DNA of 48,144 bases from Fluviicola sp. Lineage in GTDB: Bacteria; Bacteroidota; Bacteroidia; Flavobacteriales_D; Crocinitomicaceae. This document shows, one piece after another, positions 41,916 to 48,144 of the stretch. The stretch spans positions 1 through 48,144 of the forward strand of contig JAIRJW010000020.1 in NCBI GenBank assembly GCA_031260455.1. The letters are read 5' to 3'. A model generated the notes under the pieces. It did no database searches, was not told the origin of the DNA, and saw only the letters and a program-made list of their open reading frames with translations. Both the position numbers and the translations under genes were made by a program. Numbering within the stretch: position 1 is the first letter of the stretch; every line of letters starts with the position of its first letter.

Positions 41916-41950
41916 CGATCAATTAGGATGTAAACCCCGTTAATCTTTGC

Positions 41951-44900
41951 CTATTGCAGTTTATTTACGTGCCCGGTAAAGCGTTCACTTTCGTTTTTCA
42001 GTCCGTCTTTGAGATCAATAATCCAGGTATATGTTCCGTCCTGTACAAATTCTGCATGATAGGTTCCGTCCCAGCCGAATTCCGTATCGTGTGATTCAAA
42101 GATCAGCTCTCCCCAGCGGTTGAAGATCATTAATGTATAATCATCAATCTGGCGATCTTTTGAGAATACCGGCTTGAATTCATTGTTGAACTCATCTCCG
42201 TCCGGGGTAAATGTATTTGGCACCCAAACCAGTAAATCACCATAGAATTTGACCTGTCTGCAAACCGAATCCATACAACCGTATTCAGAAATAGCAGTCA
42301 GGCAAACGGTTACTGACTGATCGGGACCAATGCCGTAGAATGTATGATGCGGATTTTCAGTTGAGGATGTTCCGAACGAACCGAAGTTCCAATGATAAGT
42401 GGATGCTCCGTATGACAAGTTTGTGAATTGAATCTCATTATCCAGTTCAGTCGGTAAATTCGGCGCATACGTAAAATCTGCAACCGGGTTATCATATACG
42501 CAAACAGCCGAATTAAACGTTCCACTAACCGGACAACCATCTGTTGTACTTCCCGTGAAAGTCACATCGTAACATCCCGGGTTCGTAAAGGTGGCATTTA
42601 AACTACCACATCCTGTAAACACTTGCCCATTGGAAAAAGTCCAGGTACAGTTTTGTAAATTAGTCGCCAGCAAATCGTTCGAGAAGGTCACATTCAAAGG
42701 ACTACATCCCGTTGAAACATTTGTAACAAACTGAGCGGTCGGAACTGTAAAGAAATTCACCAGCACGCTGGTATCTGCCGTCACACAGATATCTGAAATA
42801 TGCACCTGGTAAATCGTCAGAGCAGTTGGCATGACGGTCACATGACTCAGTGTATCATCCGGAGAAGTACTCCACTGATAACTGTAAGCTGGAGCACCGT
42901 CCGTCACATTCACATGAAGCTGAATGCTGTTTCCACTACAAATAGAAGTATCACCTGTCAAATTGAAGGCAAGAGCCGGAAGCATCGTCAGGTTCACCGT
43001 ATTCGGATCAACTGTTGTACAACCATGCTGATCAATCACGGAAACCATGTAAGCAGTCGGAGTAGTCTGAATCACATTTTGTATTTGCCCGACAAAACCG
43101 TTACTCCAGGTATACGTGTATGGAATTGTTCCTCCGAAAGCAATTGCATAAAGCGGAATCGTATCCCCGGTACACATCAGACTATCCATCGTTGAAAACA
43201 ACTGAAGCGGAGGTGGTTGTTCGATAGCAACAGAACTGATTGCAATACAACCGGCCGTATTGGCAGCCTGGATCTGGTATGCCCCGGCGCAAAGGTTGTT
43301 CTTCGTATTGGCAGATCCGAAAGTTACCCCGTTATCAAAGCTGTAGGAAATACCTCCCGGGGCATAAATAATTGCCAGACCATCACAAAATGTATTACAA
43401 CTGATGTTGGCTGGAATGACTGAATCAATTGCAAATTCTGCCGGGTTGGTAATCACATAAGTCGTGTCGAACGAACAATTATTAGCGTCCGTTACCTGGA
43501 AAGTATAACTTCCCTGGCACAAATTCGGATTGATATTCGAAGTTCCGGCAGATCCGCTCCAATAATACATATAAGCCGTCGTTCCTCCAGTTACGGTTGC
43601 TGCTGCAGAACCATCGCAGAAAGCAAAACAGGTCGGATTGGTGATATTTAATGTTGCTGTGAGCAACGCTGGTTCCGTAATAGTCTGCGTTCCTGTAGCG
43701 GAACAATTGTTATTGTCACGAACTACAATATCATACGATCCTGCCGGAAGAATCTGTGCGCTGTTTACAACTCCGAAGCTCGCCCCATTATCAAAGGAAT
43801 ATGTAAAAGGAGCTGTACCACCCTGAACAGTCACCGAAACGGACCCCGACTGATTCTGAAAACAGGTCAGATTAGTGGCAATAGTTGTAAAGGTGAGTGT
43901 ATCCGGCTGGTTGATCGTGATATTCAATGTATCCTTACAACTATTCATATCCGCAATAATCACATCGTAAACTCCTGCACACAAGCTGTTGAAAACACTA
44001 TCAGCCTGGGAAACACCGTTTATCTCGAAAGTCAACGTTCCGGTTCCTCCTGCCGCGCTGACGTGCGCACTTGCATCGCAGAGGCTGTAACAAGTTGGCT
44101 TGGTTATATAAACACCCGAAATCACCGGTGAAGCCAGATCCGCAATCGTAACCAGTGAATCGGCCGCACAGCCATTCGCATCCTGCGCTTCCAACGGATA
44201 ATCATTTGCCAAAAGCCCTGTAAAAGTATTGTTAGTTCCGGGTGTTCCCCCGTTGTCAATACTGTAACTGTATGGCATAGTCCCCCCCGACATGTTCATG
44301 GTAATTTCCCCGTTTACATTGCCGCAGGTTGATGGTGTAAGAGCCACTGCCAGGACTAACGGAGCTGGGGCATCAATGCCCGTTCCAATAGTATCCGAAC
44401 AGGTATTCAAATCACGAATAATCAGGTCATAACTCCCGGAGCACAAACCTGTGAAATTTCCGGTTACATTGAAGATAATTCCACCATCAACACTAAACAT
44501 ATACAAGGGAGTCCCTCCGGTTCCGCTCCCCGTGACTGTTCCGTCGCAGGAATTGTTACACAACACATCTGTCGCAGATACAGCCGCAACAAGGGCTGTC
44601 GGTTCTGTCAGGGTAATCGTTGTATCCTGCATACAACCTGCCTGGTCCTGTACCATCACATGGTAAACCTGCGCACTTAAGTTAAAGAATGAGCTGTTAG
44701 CAGAAAAAGTTATTCCGGAATCAATGGAAAACTGATAACCGGAATTTCCTCCCGTTGCCGCCAGTTGAATAAAACCACTGTTACTCTGGAAGCAGGTCAG
44801 ATCTGCTTTATTATTGGAAATTTCAATCGGAAGTGCTTGCGTGATTCCGGCTGTTCCGAATTCCATACAACCGTGGTCATCCATCACCATCAAATCATAA

Positions 44901-47900
44901 GTTCCAACCGGTAAGTTGGTAAACGTCGTTCCGGTATTCAGATTATTTCCTCCATCAATGCTGTACGTATAAGGTGTCGTTCCTCCTGTTGTATTTGCAA
45001 AATCAATTTCACCAGTAAAAGCCCCGAAACAAGCAACATCGGTAATTGTCGGGTTGAAAACGACCGGATCCGGCTGCATCATATCCAACGGAATCGTAAA
45101 CACACAATAACCACCGTCATAAATGGTCACGATGTGGCTTCCTTCGTTTAATCCTGCAAAGAATCCTGAAGATTGCGTAATTCCGGAATTATCCAGCTCA
45201 AAAGTAATGGGATCGGCACCATTGATGTTTGTTACCTCTACTGTTCCGTCGAACGAACCGTAGCAAAGAGGATCCGTTTTCGAAATCAGAATTCCGTCCA
45301 TTTCAACATCATTTACTCCGAAAAAGACGTGTGACTCACACCCCAGGGCATCCACTGCCAGGACATTGTAAGCTCCTGCAAACAAACTTGTAAAAGTTCC
45401 GGTAGGTTGAAGCACACCGGCATTGATCGAATAATTGAACGGCGGATTCGGACTCACAGCCTCTACAACCAGTTCTCCGTTATTAAATCCACAATTCGAT
45501 TCGGTCATGGAAATCATATTGATCTGTATAGCTGGTGGATTTGTTAATACCGGGTTTACCTGAAATGCACACCCGTTGACATCTGTAATTTTCACATTCT
45601 GAACCCCACCGCAAACGTTCTGGATCACATTGGATGTTTGAGCAGCTGTATTGTTCAGACTATAGGAATAAACAGGCGTTCCACCGGAAACAGTCAGCGT
45701 GACCGACCCATCACAGGAACCATTACAAACCGGGTCTGTTTTCGTAAAAGTCGCCGACAAAGCATCCGGCTGCATAATCGTCGCTATGGAGTTGGTCAAA
45801 CATCCCTTTGAATCACGCACCACCAATTCCACGTTTCCGGCACACAGATTCGTAATCGGGTTCGCCAGAGCGAAGGTCAATCCGTTATCATGCGAATAAT
45901 CATAAGGTCCCGTACCTCCGGAAGGAGTAATCTGAATCTGTCCATTGCATTGCCCAAAACAGGAAACAGGAGTAAATGCCGTTGTATAAGTCAGCTGAGC
46001 GGGTTGTGTAATAACCAGGGGAGCAGTTGACGCACACCCGTTGGCATCCGTTACTGTTGCCGTGTAAGAGCCTGCTACCAGGTTGCTGAAAACGTTAGAT
46101 GGTTGTGAAGGTCCGCCGTTCAGTGAGAAAGTATATGGAGCTGTTCCACCACTCATTCCGATAATGGCAGATCCATTTGCACCTCCGAAACAACTTACAT
46201 GCTGCTGACTTGCAATAGAAGCTGTAGGAGCAACTGTTGAAGCAACTGTCACGGTAAGCGTTTTGGTACAACCGTTCGCATCCGTTACTGTGACATTGTA
46301 AGTTCCTGATGCCAGGCCGTTAAATATTCCTGTTGTATTGCTGACGGATCCGAGTGTATAATTATAAGCAGGTGTTCCACCGGAAGCACTCACCGTTACC
46401 GACCCGTTATTTACAGCACAGATGGAAGGTATTGTTGATACTAAAGATACATTCAGCACCGGAGGTTCTGTAATCGTTGCATTCACAGTGGCAGTACAGC
46501 TGTTTGCATCCTGCACCTGAATAATATACGCACCAGCACAAAGCGCAGAATACGTATTCGATGTTTGATTCGGAGCTCCGTTCAGGCTGTACTGATATGC
46601 TGTTGTTCCTCCGGATGCAGTTACTGCAATAGCACCATTGCAGGTATTGCTACAAGCCGTATTGGTCACGGCAACTGTTGCCGCAAGTGGTGTCGGAGCG
46701 GTAATCACCGCATTGGCTGTTGCAGTACAGGTATTAGCATCCGTTAGGGTAACGGAATAAGTTCCGGCGCAAACGCCTGAAATATTCTGAGTAGTTGCCC
46801 CGTTGTTCCATAAATATGTGTACGGAGCAGTCGTTGTCGTTGTAAAATTCAGCGCTACGTTCCCATTACAGGGAGTTGCACAGGATAAATTGGTTCCTGC
46901 CAGGTTGATTACCGGCTTCGGATGGACAACCACTGCAACCTGAAAAGTATCCTTACATCCGCCCGGAGTAGTATAAATTACCCGGTAGGTCCCGGTATGG
47001 GTAACCACTGCATTTGAAATCACCGGGCTTGCACTGGTGGAGCTGAAACCATTCGGACCGCTCCACTGATAAGTTCCTCCCGGGGTAGAAACAGTCGTTG
47101 TAAAACTCAGCGTAGAACCAACACAGGCAGGAGTATTCACCGTTGCTGTAATGTCAGTCACAGTATAATTGATAAATGAGTTCGGGATCGATGCCAATTG
47201 CCCGGATCCACCATCTGTAGCACCGTTTTCCACAAATTCGGTCAAAGAAGTTGACAAAGTCATGCCACTGGCTCCACCTGCAATTATCTGTGTCGGCGAA
47301 CCGGATGTAATTGCGATAAAACCGCCACCTCCGCCGCCGCCAGGACCTTCGCTTTCGTTTACGATATATCTCTGATCACCTCCTTTTCCTCCCACAGCAC
47401 TCAAGGTCAGCGAACTGGCAACCGCACCTTTGATGATAACCGTTCCACCACCGCCACCGCCTGCAGGCGCATCATTATTTGCCGCGTTGTTGTTCGCAAT
47501 CTGGTTCACAGCTGCTCCCCCATCAGAACGAATACTTCCCGATCCAACAATAGTTGGAGCAATGATATAAACAATTCCACCACCACTTCCCCCTAGAAGA
47601 TTGGATCCGTTATTGGAGTCTCCTGCTCCACCGCCGCCACCGAAGAAAATTCGGTTTTCAGGTATGATTGTCAAAGGCCTGCCTCCGTATCCGCCAACCG
47701 GATCGCGGTAATCACCACCCCAACTGGAATTACTCGGAGCAACCGTTAACGCGTTCTGGTTATTCGCGCCATAAGTGTATCCCCCGCGTCCGCCACCGGA
47801 TGAAGTTGTCAGCGTATTCCCGTTTGCAATAACATACGGATCCAAAAGCCATGCTGCAGCACCTGGACAACCGGAACACATGACTCCCTGTCCATTCCAC

Positions 47901-48144
47901 GTCACTCCGTTATTTCCGTTGGATCCACCACCACCACCAGCGTTGTGTCCGTTTCCACCACCACCGCCATTAGCAGGTGCTCCCCTGTTATATTGCCCGT
48001 TGGTATATTCCGATCCGAATCCGGCAATACTCTCTCCTTTTTCAGCACCATCGGATGAACTGGTTGACACAAATGAAGTCATCAGTCCGGCACCCGCAGT
48101 AGTCGTGTTTTGTTCCGTTGCACCCGGTCTAAATCCGTAAGAAG
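41951..48144 (-). CDS. Giant T9SS type-B secreted protein with SprB repeats (N-terminus outside the window)
   Basis: The frame stays open through base 48142, so the true start is beyond the window; at least 2063 residues are visible. The visible N-terminal part (~1-330) is extremely Gly-rich with Ser/Asn (GGGGGAGDSNNG-like), followed by an Ig/PKD-like domain, then about 16-18 SprB-type repeats of ~70-75 residues, each with a C-x3-C or single Cys, a GGT-P-Y-Y-S pattern and ending in a D-x-N-G-C motif, then PKD-like domains. The C-terminus (DLLVWVPNTFTPDGDEFNN, YTLMIFNRWGELIFES, DGTYTWIIDLKDG) is the CHU_C type-B sorting signal. Family role: cell-surface adhesin secreted by T9SS; SprB-like proteins serve gliding or attachment. 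Confidence 0.95.
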   Translation of the reverse strand, partial: SYGFRPGATEQNTTTAGAGLMTSFVSTSSSDGAEKGESIAGFGSEYTNGQYNRGAPANGGGGGNGHNAGGGGGSNGNNGVTWNGQGVMCSGCPGAAAWLLDPYVIANGNTLTTSSGGGRGGYTYGANNQNALTVAPSNSSWGGDYRDPVGGYGGRPLTIIPENRIFFGGGGGAGDSNNGSNLLGGSGGGIVYIIAPTIVGSGSIRSDGGAAVNQIANNNAANNDAPAGGGGGGTVIIKGAVASSLTLSAVGGKGGDQRYIVNESEGPGGGGGGGFIAITSGSPTQIIAGGASGMTLSTSLTEFVENGATDGGSGQLASIPNSFINYTVTDITATVNTPACVGSTLSFTTTVSTPGGTYQWSGPNGFSSTSASPVISNAVVTHTGTYRVIYTTPGGCKDTFQVAVVVHPKPVINLAGTNLSCATPCNGNVALNFTTTTTAPYTYLWNNGATTQNISGVCAGTYSVTLTDANTCTATANAVITAPTPLAATVAVTNTACSNTCNGAIAVTASGGTTAYQYSLNGAPNQTSNTYSALCAGAYIIQVQDANSCTATVNATITEPPVLNVSLVSTIPSICAVNNGSVTVSASGGTPAYNYTLGSVSNTTGIFNGLASGTYNVTVTDANGCTKTLTVTVASTVAPTASIASQQHVSCFGGANGSAIIGMSGGTAPYTFSLNGGPSQPSNVFSNLVAGSYTATVTDANGCASTAPLVITQPAQLTYTTAFTPVSCFGQCNGQIQITPSGGTGPYDYSHDNGLTFALANPITNLCAGNVELVVRDSKGCLTNSIATIMQPDALSATFTKTDPVCNGSCDGSVTLTVSGGTPVYSYSLNNTAAQTSNVIQNVCGGVQNVKITDVNGCAFQVNPVLTNPPAIQINMISMTESNCGFNNGELVVEAVSPNPPFNYSINAGVLQPTGTFTSLFAGAYNVLAVDALGCESHVFFGVNDVEMDGILISKTDPLCYGSFDGTVEVTNINGADPITFELDNSGITQSSGFFAGLNEGSHIVTIYDGGYCVFTIPLDMMQPDPVVFNPTITDVACFGAFTGEIDFANTTGGTTPYTYSIDGGNNLNTGTTFTNLPVGTYDLMVMDDHGCMEFGTAGITQALPIEISNNKADLTCFQSNSGFIQLAATGGNSGYQFSIDSGITFSANSSFFNLSAQVYHVMVQDQAGCMQDTTITLTEPTALVAAVSATDVLCNNSCDGTVTGSGTGGTPLYMFSVDGGIIFNVTGNFTGLCSGSYDLIIRDLNTCSDTIGTGIDAPAPLVLAVALTPSTCGNVNGEITMNMSGGTMPYSYSIDNGGTPGTNNTFTGLLANDYPLEAQDANGCAADSLVTIADLASPVISGVYITKPTCYSLCDASAHVSAAGGTGTLTFEINGVSQADSVFNSLCAGVYDVIIADMNSCKDTLNITINQPDTLTFTTIATNLTCFQNQSGSVSVTVQGGTAPFTYSFDNGASFGVVNSAQILPAGSYDIVVRDNNNCSATGTQTITEPALLTATLNITNPTCFAFCDGSAAATVTGGTTAYMYYWSGSAGTSNINPNLCQGSYTFQVTDANNCSFDTTYVITNPAEFAIDSVIPANISCNTFCDGLAIIYAPGGISYSFDNGVTFGSANTKNNLCAGAYQIQAANTAGCIAISSVAIEQPPPLQLFSTMDSLMCTGDTIPLYAIAFGGTIPYTYTWSNGFVGQIQNVIQTTPTAYMVSVIDQHGCTTVDPNTVNLTMLPALAFNLTGDTSICSGNSIQLHVNVTDGAPAYSYQWSTSPDDTLSHVTVMPTALTIYQVHISDICVTADTSVLVNFFTVPTAQFVTNVSTGCSPLNVTFSNDLLATNLQNCTWTFSNGQVFTGCGSLNATFTNPGCYDVTFTGSTTDGCPVSGTFNSAVCVYDNPVADFTYAPNLPTELDNEIQFTNLSYGASTYHWNFGSFGTSSTENPHHTFYGIGPDQSVTVCLTAISEYGCMDSVCRQVKFYGDLLVWVPNTFTPDGDEFNNEFKPVFSKDRQIDDYTLMIFNRWGELIFESHDTEFGWDGTYHAEFVQDGTYTWIIDLKDGLKNESERFTGHVNKLQ

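Noticed and set aside
43200..47000. DNA-level tandem repeats or a second repeat array
   Set aside because: The repetition is at protein level (SprB repeats); nucleotide copies are divergent and there is no constant repeat/unique spacer pattern.
47775..48140. Pro-rich plus-strand frame at the window end
   Set aside because: It is the mirror of the Gly-rich coding region on the minus strand (GGN codons read as CCN).

Overview
The window looks like chromosomal DNA of a Bacteroidota bacterium, most likely Flavobacteriales (a Crocinitomicaceae/Fluviicola-like organism is my guess, not shown). Evidence: a type IX secretion (T9SS) type-B adhesin with SprB repeats, bacillithiol gene bshA, a NagZ-AmpC-like fusion, a flavobacterial-type tmRNA tag, TAnnTTTG-type -7 promoter boxes, almost no Shine-Dalgarno use, and a type II-C Cas9 of Bacteroidota type. 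Genes run off both ends: the first gene lacks its 5' end and the last (minus strand) lacks its N-terminus.

Layout. 1-3.0 kb: a carbamoyltransferase / SGNH hydrolase / DUF5989 (SxtK-like) / SxtJ-like operon. 3.1-5.0 kb: a baeRF-type protein, a decayed DUF6132 gene and a thioredoxin. 5.2-9.3 kb (minus): bshA and a GH3 + beta-lactamase fusion. 9.5-14.2 kb: mutL, two rhomboids, an endonuclease/exonuclease/phosphatase protein. 14.2-14.65 kb: a gene-free stretch packed with short perfect hairpins. 14.7-16.0 kb: DbpA-like DEAD-box helicase. 16.0-20.9 kb (minus): an operon of amidase, MCE/MlaD protein, membrane Fe-S protein, CCG-domain Fe-S partner and a small conserved protein. 21.3-26.8 kb: lptD, yqgE, rarA, a LpxL-like acyltransferase. 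26.9-33.3 kb: mostly housekeeping genes (DUF1648, thioredoxin, menE, J-domain membrane protein, smpB, membrane protein, recR, mscL, RRM protein).

33.4-41.9 kb is the accessory part. It starts at the tmRNA gene (ssrA) and holds a GIY-YIG protein, a truncated Mrr/nSTAND3-type defence protein, and a type II-C CRISPR-Cas locus: a minus-strand tracrRNA upstream of cas9, cas9 (1512 aa), a broken RhuM-family gene, cas1, cas2, and a minimal array with one intact 47-bp repeat, one 30-bp spacer and one half-degenerate repeat. The block from ssrA through the RhuM remnant is visibly AT-rich, whereas cas1, cas2 and the rest resemble the host. The tracrRNA anti-repeat fixes crRNA polarity as minus strand, opposite to cas9-cas1-cas2. 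A partial inverted copy of the repeat abuts the intact repeat and could fold with it. From 41.95 kb to the end is a very large T9SS-secreted SprB-repeat protein.

The best candidates for something new are the CRISPR locus architecture (minimal array, inverted anti-repeat, mosaic composition), the hairpin cluster at 14.25-14.51 kb, and the carbamoyltransferase/SGNH/SxtK/SxtJ module of unknown product. All calls come from reading the sequence; no database search was run.
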